Below, piece by piece: positions 25,201 through 34,082 of a stretch of 64,000 nt of DNA (positions are counted from its first letter, which is position 1; each line of letters starts with the position of its first letter). Source of the stretch: Mikania micrantha (lineage: Eukaryota; Streptophyta; Magnoliopsida; Asterales; Asteraceae); the NCBI GenBank assembly GCA_009363875.1, contig CM018691.1:2108001-2172000 (forward strand), read 5' to 3'. The position numbers and the translations under genes are program-made. Under the pieces are notes generated by a model that had not been told where the DNA came from, did no database searches, and saw nothing but the letters and a program-made list of their open reading frames with translations.

Positions 25201-26061
25201 TATTCGGGTTTTTGTAATATGAAATTGAAACCGAGAACCAGACCATGTAACTTCGGTTTAATTGGTTCTTGGGTTTAATCGGGCTGGGTTTAAAAGTTCT
25301 CTGGTAATGCTTGAAAAACTAATATTCTATTTCTAAAACAATTAAAATAAAAACATGTTTAACCAAAACATGCATTTCCTTGTAAAATTCAAATGTTAAA
25401 CCATAACATAACCAAAACATGTTTAAGCAAATCATACATTTCTTCAACAATCTCAAACATACAAATATACAAATGCTTTGAAAACCAATGAATAGAACCG
25501 CCCCTTAAAACCCTAGCTAGGATTTTCGGGTGTACATGAACAGGCCCGTGTGTACCCAAAGACCGAACCATTCTAAGTTTTTGGGTTCGGGTAATAGGCT
25601 TTCTCGGGTTGGGTGTTTTTGGGTTCGGGTAGGGTTCAGGTTGGTTATTCGGTTTCGGGTAAAAAAACACACCCCTGACTCTTACAGCAGATCCTTACAT
25701 TCTTGCCCAAATCATAGTTTACTGAACCTAAACTATAAGGAAGTCAAAATTTGTTTGTGCCAAACACTTAGCAGCAAGTCAATCGTTCACGAATAGTTTA
25801 CCACTAACAACAAATTAAAAAATTTGTCTACAGCTTCAATTATTCAGACGCAGGCGAACTGAGATTGAAACACAGGCCCTAAATCAGCAAATACAAGATA
25901 ACTCCCCTCACAAGCTCCAAATTGATGAACTATAGGTCGGATTCATGTCGGTGTCTCCTTAATAGAGGTGAACATACATCAAATTATGAAATTAAATATA
26001 GAATGACGTGATATTGACGAAAGAATACTTACTCTCGAGCTTCGATTTCCAGGGCAGACAT
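16255..26061 (-). CDS. SMU1: SMU1, WD40-repeat splicing factor (513 aa, 16 exons)
   Basis: Spliceosome-associated WD40 protein that acts in pre-mRNA splicing in the nucleus (known family role, with RED as partner). CDS exons, first to last: 26061-26033, 24223-24013, 23934-23782, 23688-23640, 22592-22509, 22377-22274, 21967-21881, 21800-21747, 21007-20912, 18899-18772, 18359-18233, 18146-18087, 17970-17863, 17695-17595, 17229-17178, 16353-16255. Every intron is GT-AG, and the phases join without a frameshift to 1542 nt ending TGA. The start gives MSALEIEARDVIK. A LisH motif spans about residues 6-38 (FCKENSLHQTFQ) and a CTLH region follows. WD40 repeats run from about 211 to the C-terminus, for example SFMMHDDAVLCIDFS and ATYSEDCTMKLWKP. 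Length matches the family (about 511-513). Introns 1 (1.8 kb) and 9 (2.0 kb) hold transposon insertions. The gene looks intact and functional. Confidence 0.95.
17083..17166. repeat. Three-copy tandem repeat of about 30 bp in SMU1 intron 15
   Basis: Three consecutive copies of TTATTTTTGC-CAACTCAAATT-type sequence, each ending GCAGGTCTT or a variant. They lie upstream (plus strand) of exon 15 and do not overlap coding sequence. Confidence 0.6.
19121..19392. mobile_element. Foldback MITE-like element in SMU1 intron 9
   Basis: Two arms of about 65-90 bp are inverted copies: the left carries TTTCACTCTTGGTCCCTA (about 19157) and ACCCATATGGTCC; the right carries their complements near 19322-19360. 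About 90 bp separates them. No clear target duplication was found. Confidence 0.65.
19882..20013 (-). mobile_element. SINE-like 3' module in SMU1 intron 9
   Basis: On the minus strand this reads GAGCCGGGAG, CCTCTCTATCC, CCCGGACCCCACTC and ends ACCGGGTATGTTGT. The order matches the conserved 3' domain of Au/TS-type plant SINEs as I recall it (established family, attribution uncertain) and the modules at 20335-20413 and 63284-63410. Target duplications were not resolved. Confidence 0.5.
20216..20413 (+). mobile_element. Second SINE-like copy in intron 9, cut by a MITE
   Basis: It shares with 63172-63370 first an AGTAAA-TTGCACT-ATTTTAACGTTATTTT stretch and then GAGCCGG, GAAGCA.CC, GGGGTAAGG and CATCCTCCCC. 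It stops abruptly where the inverted-repeat element at 20414 begins and no continuation is seen after 20593. Confidence 0.5.
20414..20593. mobile_element. Foldback MITE (180 bp) in SMU1 intron 9
   Basis: Almost the whole element is one inverted repeat with arms of about 85-90 bp, starting CCGAATAACTACAT and ending with its complement. Inside each arm is TTACTTTGGGGCCCACA or its complement. Flanking trinucleotides are CTA and TTA, so a Tourist-type target is possible but not proven. Confidence 0.75.
22868..22978 (-). mobile_element. SINE-like 3' module in SMU1 intron 4
   Basis: On the minus strand: GCCTCCCTGACCCCTACAC, AAAGCGGGAGC and ACCGGGTACACCC. This has the same plan (CCTCCC-GACCCC-GGGA-ACCGGGTA) as the SINE-like module at 19882-20013 but diverged. 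Family assignment is tentative. Confidence 0.4.
25149..25677. mobile_element. hAT-like non-autonomous element in SMU1 intron 1
   Basis: A 529-bp segment rich in GGGTTCGGGT-type sequence is flanked by identical 8-bp repeats ACTCTTAC (25141-25148 and 25678-25685), the target size typical of hAT transposons. Ends are TAAAGGTGT and, inverted, CAGGGGTGT. It has no transposase frame. Confidence 0.7.
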
Positions 26062-26644
26062 CTTGCTGGGTCGCCTCTATCAGTGAAATTAGGGTTCTGC
26101 TTAGTTTGGTTAAAAGCAACAGAGTTGACACTGTTTAGAGATATGCACGATAATTCGGGATCTGGGTGTCGTTTGATATGTCAAAAGATTTAGGTCTGGA
26201 TTAAAATAGGGTTATGCTAAATATACTCTCTTTTGTATTTTTTTTAATTGTCGTACCCCCTTCTTAAGTTTTTTAAATATATACAAGTAAACCTTATGTT
26301 TTTAATTAACTAAAAAGATCCATAAACCTTTAAACAAAAACGTGAGGGACTGTTTTTACAAAACTCAAACATCACGGAATCATTATCATCATCAATTCAT
26401 CGTTTACAAATCAAATAAATACGAAATCTAAGCCTAAATAACCATAGTCGAACTCAAACTCAAAGTGTATTAAAACGAGCATAAAACTCAAGATTAATTG
26501 AACCCAAACAATCCTTTAACCTCTGCGAAACTCTCTGCGTAAACAAAAGTTATTCACAATCTCAAACAAATCAAGAAAAAGGCATGTAAGAACCTGGCGG
26601 TTCGACTTCGATTCATCAAGCAACGAACATGAATTAGTTAGCTA
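26062..26644 (-). promoter_or_regulatory. SMU1 5' untranslated and promoter region
   Basis: This holds the DNA between the SMU1 start codon and the Copia element. It is AT-rich with no other gene. A transcription start cannot be fixed by eye. The Copia LTR at 26645 lies about 580 bp upstream of the ATG, so the native promoter is probably short or LTR-influenced. Confidence 0.5.
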
Positions 26645-26822
26645 TGATGGTATCAAAAATGTAAGAAAGGATTGAGAGAAAGATGAGGAAATCAATTTTT
26701 ATTATTTTTTTCAGCATTTCATACAAGTAATGACATATGCTTTATATAGCACATACTAACAACTACATTTCAACAATACTAACAACCAACTACCAATCAG
26801 TTACTAACAGACAACCACTCTC
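26645..26822 (-). repeat. 3' LTR of Copia element
   Basis: It matches 33801-33978 with few differences, for example T/G at 26694 vs 33851 and the T/C in the CAATACTAACA stretch. The end adjoining the coding region reads AAGGAGAGTGG on the minus strand. Confidence 0.85.
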
Positions 26823-28354
26823 CTTAGTGACTGACTTAGTTAAGAAGTCAGCTAACTGATCTTCAGTACAACAGAACTCCAAAGCAATCATCTCTTGCTT
26901 AATAAGGTCTCTAATAAAATGATGCCTCAGTTCAATGTGTTTAGAACGACTATGCATGATTGGATTTTTGGACAAATTAATGGCAGATTTATTATTACAC
27001 CAAATCATTGTCGGCTCAGACTGAACTAAACCCAAATCATCAAGAATTCTCCTTAGCCATATACCTTGACACGCAGCAGATGTGGCAGCAATATACTCTG
27101 CTTCAAAACTTGAGAGAGCAACAGATTGTTGCTTTCTTGAACTCCAAGATACTGCTCCATTTCCCAGCATGAAGATGTTAGCAGATACACTTTTACGGTC
27201 ATCAACACATCCAGCCCAATCACTATCGGTATATCCAGTCAATCTTAACTCATTTCCTTGATCATACCATAACCCATACCTAGTAGTACCGGCTATATAT
27301 CTCAAAATTCTTCTAACAGCTCCCATATGAATCTTGGATGGCCTTTGCATGAACCTAGCAACCACACTGACTGAATAAGCTAGGTCAGGCCTAGTATGAG
27401 TGAGATAAATGAGACCCCCAACTGCGCTCCTGTACATAACTTCGTCCACCTTATCAGCATAGTCATCCAATTGGAGCTTCTCGCTTGTGTTCATTGGGGT
27501 ACTCTCAGCCTTAGCATTCTTCAATCTGAACTTTGTGAGAAGATTATTGGCATACTGGGTCTGACAAACAAACACCCCGTGCCTTTTTTGAGTAACTTCC
27601 AGTCCCAAAAAGAACTTGAGCAGCCCCATGTCAGACATCTCAAACTCCTTCCTCATACTTACCTTGAATTCTCTAATAAGATCCTTGTTTGAGCTTGTGC
27701 AGACTATGTCATCCGCATAGAGACATACAAACATAGTTCCCTGATTCAACACTTTCTTGACATACAAAGTTGGCTCACTGGTACTTCTTATAAACCCATG
27801 ACTAATAAAGTACTCATCTATTTTTGAGTACCAGGCCCTAGGTGCCTGCTTTAGCCCATACAGAGCCTTTCTGAGTCTGTAGACTTTGTCTTCACTACCT
27901 TTAATGATGAAGCCTTCAGGCTGCTGAACATATATCTCCTCTGTGAGATCCCTATTAAGGAATGCGGTCTTTACATCTAGCTGATGTAGCTCCCACCCAC
28001 GATGCGCAGCCGTAGCAATGACTACCCTAATGGTCTCAAATCGAGCCACAGGGGCGAAGGTTTCCGTGTAATCTATCCCCTCTATCTGAGTGTAGCCTTT
28101 GGCCACTAGTCTGGCCTTGAACCGTAAGACTTCACCAGTTGGCCCCACCTTTGACTTAAATGTCCACTTTACCCAACCACGTTCTTTCCAGGTGGTAGGG
28201 TAGTGAGTTCCCATGTGTTGTTCTTCTTGAGCGCAGCAATCTCCTCCTTCATAGCCTGTTGCCACTCCTGCTTGGAGGCCGCCTCTGAGTAATTGGTTGG
28301 ATCGGTGATACTGAGGGCAAATAGTTGGGTTTCTTCTTCAAGTGGGTCCTCTCC
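26790..28354 (-). pseudogene. Copia RT-RNase H region (3' part of pol)
   Basis: Reads on from KQEWQQAMKEEIAALKKNNT into RT motifs LDVKTAFLNRDL, YGLKQAPRAWY and CLYADDI (the catalytic YADD), then RNase H with TGYTDSDWAGC and the C-terminal RSKHIELRHHFIRD motif. A one-base frameshift sits near 28170-28200, between PPGKNVVG and VKWTFKSK. The upstream end at 28354 is where the solo LTR inserted. The last codons run into the LTR. Confidence 0.88.
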
Positions 28355-28671
28355 GGTGTTGTCACACCCCCAAATTCCCATTCGTGGTGTCAGTCCACGT
28401 GGGTGTGATGTGGCCAGGACCACAGCTCATGGTTATATTGAACGACTCTATATGAGTTAACTCAGTCATACCGTTTGTAAAATAAGACTAGTTTCATAAG
28501 TTTAGCAGCGGAAAAGTTCAACATTAAAGCAGCGGAAATAAGTAATCAGAACTACACTGTTAACATCGTTTAAAATGATAAAAATCAAAACATAAGCCTA
28601 GGATTAGAGTCTATATGTATGCAGACTCTCTTGTGCATCTCCATGTGCCTCCTAGCTCATGCTGTTCAGTT

Positions 28672-28729
28672 ACCTGAGAATACATGCTAAAGTGTGTCAA
28701 CATAAAGTTGGTGAGTTCACAGGTTTAAG
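28672..28729 (-). promoter_or_regulatory. LTR hairpin plus CAG-GT block (family A solo LTR)
   Basis: Minus strand: AAACCTGTGAACTCACCAAC, loop, GTTGACAC, then about 20 nt to ATTCTCAGGTAA. It lies about 312 bp from the LTR 3' end. Confidence 0.5.
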
Positions 28730-30708
28730 TATTGGAAAACAGTAAAACAGTTATATATACTGGGTATGTTAAATAGTTTTGTTGGATCTACGATCCGTAG
28801 AGTGTGTCATGTCATCTTACCGAAACTCGACTGTTTCCATTTGCCTCTGCGGGTCATCGCGGAACCCGACATCAACATCGATATTACACTCGTTATGACA
28901 TCATGTCAACGTTGTTGCCGAGTGGGGTTGGTCAAACCCAGTAGTACTACGTAATAACGACTCGTTTGTACACAACTAACGGTAAGGGTGGAGAGGACTT
29001 GTTGCGATAATAGTACACTCAAAATAGTTTTTCGACATACCAGTCATATATCTAAAACAGTTGCATAGCATTCTCACCCCAAAAGATTAGTAAAACAGTT
29101 AAGAGTAAAAGTGGGGCTGTAAACTCACCTGAGTCTGCTTGAGTGCGTTCTTACGAGAACGGAGTAGCTCGCTGGCTAGTAGTTACCTATATCACATAGG
29201 TGTTATAAGTTTGCGATCATATTTGTGTTGGTCTCACAGGACCGTATTCATGTCTAAACAACTCCTGGTTGTTATGCGGGTCGCGTTGACCGCGGTTGAC
29301 CGTGTTGGTCGTGTTGACCGTGTTTGACCTAACGACCCGTTGGTGAACCGGGTGACGGTTGTGAATCGTGTAGCAATGTGTAAGTGCTCGCCGTGTGCAA
29401 AACGCGCAAGTCGCGTCTATGGACAACTTACTATTTATAGTAAGTTTCCAGTTTTGGAAAGTTCACAAAGCTTAACAGTTTTAAAGTTCTAGCATGCTCG
29501 TTAGTCCTACGTGATCATGTTAACACATAGCACGTCATCATACGGTTTCACATAAGTCGTTTATAACATGCTAGCACATAAAAGTTTCCTAAAATGGAAA
29601 GTTTCCATTTATAGCATACGTGACATCGGAAACCATCTAACTTAGCATCTAATCGACATATTATAACGTAACAAGTCATCTAGCATGTTCAAATCACACA
29701 ACATGTTAACAAATCGGTTTTTGTAAAAATAAAGTTACTATAAATAGTAACTTTGTAGTTTTTGCATCAAGTAACCATTTTAACATCTCTAAACTAATTT
29801 TCATGTTACAAATCATCAAAATAATCCATCTAGCATCACTTTAAACATACCAATATAGCCAAATCATCACTTAACATTATTTCAACAAATAAAGTTACTA
29901 AAAATAGTAACAATGACAAGTATGACTATTAACATTATCAAAATCACTTTCTAACAAATCAAATAACCATATTATCAACCTAATAACAATTCTACATACA
30001 TGCATGTTCATGGATTCATCTCCAACAATCATTTTGCAAATAAAAGTTACTAATAATGGAAAGATTACTAAAAATCGACATTTTGACCATTTTAAACAAA
30101 TCTAATCATGTAAATCATCATCAATATCATCTTTGAACATTTCTATATACATAAAATCATCCTAACATTATGGATCATGCATGCATGCATCAATATCATC
30201 TCATATCATCATTTTAAGCACAATGGCCTATACCCATCATTTTAGATCATCATAAAACATCATCTAATCACTTTAGATCATCATAATACACTGAGATATC
30301 AACAAACCCAGATTAAAACAAAGGGAAATTCGTGCATGTGAGCCATGGGTGCTTGCATGTGGGATTTACACATGCATGTGTGTGTAATGGTGTGAAAAAC
30401 GAAGTTTAGCAATGAGAACTACCTCCTAAGGCTCCAAGAAGTTCTGAGATGATGATGAACAGCTCCTACACCTCCTGGTACGTGGGTTTGATCGAGAACA
30501 AGAAGGTGGTAATGAAGGGTGATGGTCTAGAAGGTCTTCCTCAAGGTTCTTGAGCTTCAAAAGGGCCTTCAATGGCTTCCAATGGCTGCTACAGGGGTCT
30601 GGAGGTTGAAGATGGTCGAATGGTTGCGTGCTCTGCCGAAGATATGAGTGAAATCGATAGACTAGCCATCATTGTCTTAGTTTTATAAGATTTTGCCGTC
30701 TGACACCC

Positions 30709-30837
30709 GTCGCGTACCGCGACACTAGGCCAGAAAGATGCTTCGCGCTACGCGAAGGAATCCGGGAGTCAACTCTTCGCGATGTCTGTCGCGTACCGTG
30801 ACAGGAACTCCTGTTGGGCCATCGCGTACCGCGATGG
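30709..30837. repeat. CG-rich palindrome cluster with compensatory arms (family A)
   Basis: Four palindromes: 30709-30723 (GTCGCG/CGCGAC), 30741-30757 (CTTCGCG/CGCGAAG), 30786-30804 (CTGTC/GACAG outer arms) and 30819-30837 (CCATCGCG/CGCGATGG). The centre is TAC or CTA in most. Outer arm bases differ between copies yet remain paired. Confidence 0.75.
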
Positions 30838-31189
30838 GTTCCTGAGAAGCCCAATAAGCTTAGTTTTGTTGTTTCGAACCGATTTTCGCGTATTTCTCGA
30901 ATACGATCATCGTTTCTCGACACTTAAGCGTTGTTCTACTAAATTAGGTTCTCCGGAACCTAATTGTGCAGTGTATGTGTACTGTGGTTTGATCCGTTCA
31001 CCAACGTTCGTCATTCAAGACACGTGCAAGTTCTGTGCGATAATTTCTCGAATTATCGGTGTGTTTGGTCCGTTGTGCCACGTGTCACACTAAATACAAT
31101 TATTCTAGTGCCACGTATGAAATAATAATACACATTATTATTAAAATAAAATAAATGCTGACCTAGAAATTGCGAGGTGTCACAGGTGT

Positions 31190-33724
31190 GATAGTCCCTT
31201 AGCCAGCCAGGGGGTTTACATATTCTCTTTGAGACAACCGGAGGGTTTTCATTGGGATTTGGTTGAGTGCTCGAGGATGGGTTATGTAGGTTGGGATTTT
31301 GAATTGGTCTTGGTGCTGTTGAAAGAGGTGTGAGGGTTGATGTGTGAGTTGTGACTAGAGTAGGGAAGGTTGGCTGGTCATGGGTGGTAGGTGAGCTATC
31401 ATTATCTGGTTCCAGGTGAGAGAAAGGGAATGGGTCTGAAAAATGGGTATGGTCGAGTATAGGTTCTTTTGTACCTTCGCTATGCCACTTCCACACGCCA
31501 TCTTCATTGAAAATGACATGTTTTTGTACCATGAACTTCTTGGACTTCGGGTTGTATAGTCTGTATCCACTGCTCTCACGCGAGTATCCTACGAAGACAC
31601 ACCTTTCAGACCTGCGATCTAGTTTTTGTCGGTTGTGGGGTTGGACCAGGCTGTATGCTGTACACCCGAATATTTTAAGGTGGTGAACCTTAGGCTTTTG
31701 TCCTTCCCATCCCTCAAAAGGTGTTTTGTTTGGTGTGGCCTTGGTGGGGGCCCGGTTAAGGAGGTAGACTGCTGTGGCTACTCCTTCTGCCCAGAAGTAG
31801 TTTGGTAGTTCCTTCTGCTATAGCATGCTCTTTGTGAGCCCCATCACAGTTCTGTTTTTCCTTTATACTACTCCGTTATGTTCAGGTGTATGTGGGATGG
31901 TTAGCTCTCTTCTGATGCCTAGCCTTTCACATAATTGATTGAACTCGTGGGAGCAGAACTCGCCTCCTCTATCTGTGCGAAGGACTTTGATAAGGCAGTC
32001 ACTCTCCCTTTCTACCAATGCTTTGAAAGTTTTGAACTTATCGAAAGTTTCAGACTTGTGTTGGAGGAAATACACCCAGTTCATCCTGGTGAGATCATCG
32101 ATCAGGAGGAGATAGTACCGGCTACCACCGAGGCTTAGGGCTTGCATTGGCCCGCATAGGTCAGCATGGACCAGGCCTAGTTTGGCTCTCCAGGAGTTGG
32201 AGTGGAAGGGCACCTTGTGGTGTTTACCCATGATGCACCCTTCGCATGCCTCTTGTGGTCCTATGGGGGGTAATCCCCGGACCATGCCAGTTTCAGCCAG
32301 TTGCTTTAAGCCTTTATAGTTCAAGTGGCCGTACCTTAGGTACCACAATTGGGAGGCGCTGCTGAGGCTCTTGGGTCCTTCGTCACCTCCTGAGTCTTGA
32401 GAGGCGTCCAGGAGAAACATGTTGTTGTTTGAGACCTTGATGGCCATCAAGTTAGCTCCGGTGGACTTGTTTCGAATGGTACACTTGTCATCCTCAAAGG
32501 TCAGCGAGTACCCTTTCTTCATGAGCTGCCCCACGCTTTAGAAGGTTGTTTTCTAGCCTGGGTGCATAGTATACATCATCTAGCAGCTTGTACTTCTCGC
32601 CCTTCATAGAGATTCTCACTGTGCCTTTGCCTTCCACATTCAACTTCTTTTTGTCTCCCAGATTTACCTCCAGTTTGAAGGTTTCATCTAGGGAGGTGAA
32701 GATCCCTTTGGCGCCCGTCATGTGGTTAGAGCAGCCGGAGTCTAGGAACCACATGTGTGAATTGTTCTTAGTGTTCTCAGTGCTGGCCACAAGAGCGTAG
32801 TTGTTCCTGTTGGATGTGAGCGGGGCTTGAGCGAAGAACAGGTGCGGTTCCTCATGCATGGCCGGCTCTTGGTGATTGTCTTCGGTGGCTACTTGTGCCT
32901 GGTTCTCATCGTTGAACCAACAATCCTTCTTTACATGGCCGAATCTATTGCATATATGGCATTGTGGGCCGCGATTCCGTTCAGACATCCTGCCCCGTCC
33001 TCTCCCCCGATTTGGGCCTCGACCTCTTCCTCTGAATTGGTTTCCTGAGTTGCCTCGCGGCTGTTCTTGGAAGACCTGTAGGGCTTGAGTTTCGGTCTTT
33101 TCTGTTTGGGTATTGGTTCTAACTGTTTATCCTTGCTTCATGAGACTGAAGGGATCCCATCAGTTTCACTGGGGCCAGACTGGACAGATCATTTGAGACT
33201 TCGATTGAGGGCACGATGTAGTCGAATTTCGGGGTGAGGCTTCTTAGTATCTTCTCTACTACCGTCTGGTCTGTGACCTGCTCGCCATATGAGCGTCTCT
33301 GGCTCACTATGGTCATTACCCTGGAAAAGTAATCACCGATTCCTTCTTCCTCTTTCATGAGCAGGTTTTCAAATTCTCGCCTGAGCCCTTGCAATTTTAT
33401 GGCCTTGATTTGATCATCACCTTGGTACTCCATCTTCAGTATTTCCCAGGTCTCCTTGGCTGAGTTGGCGGCGCCTATTCGTGAGAACAGCTGATCGTGG
33501 ACGGCCTGTTGGATGATCGCCATTGCATGGGCATCCTTCTTCTGTGTTGCCTTCAGTTGAGCCTGGTCGACTTCGGTAGGGTTGATTCCTGTCTCCACCA
33601 GATCCCATAGGTCTCGAGATCGAAGGATTGTTCGCATCCTTATGGCCCAAAAGTCGTAGCCTTCGCCTTTAAAGATCGGTATGGGTGTTGGCTGAGTCGG
33701 GAGTGCGCTTGTAGGTTCTGCCAT
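31190..33724 (-). pseudogene. Copia gag-protease-integrase region (5' part of gag-pol)
   Basis: It starts MAEPTSALPTQP at 33724 with a Copia gag (PIFKGEGYDFWAIRM). The frame stops at 33119, then resumes with a CCHC knuckle (CHICNRFGHVKKDC), a protease site (WFLDSGCSNHMTG) and an integrase zinc domain (HLNYKGLKQL, CEGCIMGKH) with catalytic HADLCG and TDRGGEF. The codon expected for the third catalytic acidic residue after EHNGVV is TAA (31863-31865), and a second in-frame TAG is at 31818-31820. Frame changes also occur near 32520. It ends at the solo LTR insertion. Clearly non-functional. Confidence 0.87.
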
Positions 33725-33787
33725 GGTTCGGATGAGTGATGTTGGGCGTGGTGGCTGTTGACTGATTCACGGCGGTCAGGTGTGGTG

Positions 33788-33799
33788 GCTCTGATACCA
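33788..33799 (-). other. Copia primer-binding site, tRNA-Met
   Basis: On the minus strand TGGTATCAGAGC, one base after the LTR end at 33801. Confidence 0.92.
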
Positions 33800-33800
33800 C

Positions 33801-33979
33801 TGATGGTATCAAAAATGTAAGAAAGGATTGAGAGAAAGATGAGGAAATCAGTTTTTATTATTTTTTTCAGCATTTCATACAAGTAATGACATATGCTTTA
33901 TATAGCACATACTAACAACTACATTTCAACAATACCAACAACCAACTACCAATCAGTTACTAACAGACAACCACTCTCA
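33801..33979 (-). repeat. 5' LTR of Copia element
   Basis: About 179 bp, ending CCATCA on the minus strand and starting TGAGAGTGG. Such short LTRs are common in several Copia lineages. Confidence 0.85.
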
Positions 33980-34082
33980 ACTAACTAGAGTAACTAACTG
34001 AACTTGAAGTAGACTCAACTTCATCAAGCTAAGGTAGGTGTTTCATATACAATTACACTCGTTTTTGTTCGAGGAATGAAAG

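Larger units (their letters stand above)
28360..31184 (-). mobile_element. Solo LTR, family A (2825 bp), nested in Copia pol
   Basis: Begins TGTCACACCC and ends GGTGTCACA, flanked by perfect 5-bp duplications GGTGT at 28355-28359 and 31185-31189. Copia pol reads up to both edges, so it is a clean insertion followed by LTR-LTR recombination. It is the full-length relative of 9521-12173. It contains AT hairpins at 29425-29446 and 29731-29754, TTGACCGTG repeats near 29280-29330, and CG-rich palindromes at 30709-30837. The minus orientation is inferred from the GGGGTGTGACA-type 3' end and the conserved block at 28672-28729. Confidence 0.9.
26645..33979 (-). mobile_element. Degenerate Ty1/Copia retrotransposon, split by a solo LTR
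   Basis: Direct repeats of about 178 bp (26645-26822 and 33801-33979) begin TGATGGTATC on the plus strand and are its LTRs. A tRNA-Met primer site (33788-33799, complement) abuts the right LTR, fixing the minus orientation. Gag, protease, integrase, RT and RNase H follow in Copia order. Without the 2825-bp inserted solo LTR the element would be about 4.5 kb, a normal Copia size. Coding sequence has stops and frameshifts, so it is dead. Flanks AGCTA (left) and AACTA (right) are a possible target duplication with one mismatch. It lies upstream of SMU1 in the same orientation. Confidence 0.88.

Noticed and set aside
28169..28265. Programmed frameshift in Copia pol
   Set aside because: The element has several stops elsewhere, so decay is the simpler reading.
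26640..33984. Perfect target duplication for the Copia element
   Set aside because: Flanks AGCTA and AACTA differ by one base and the LTR edge is uncertain by one base, so I report it only as possible.
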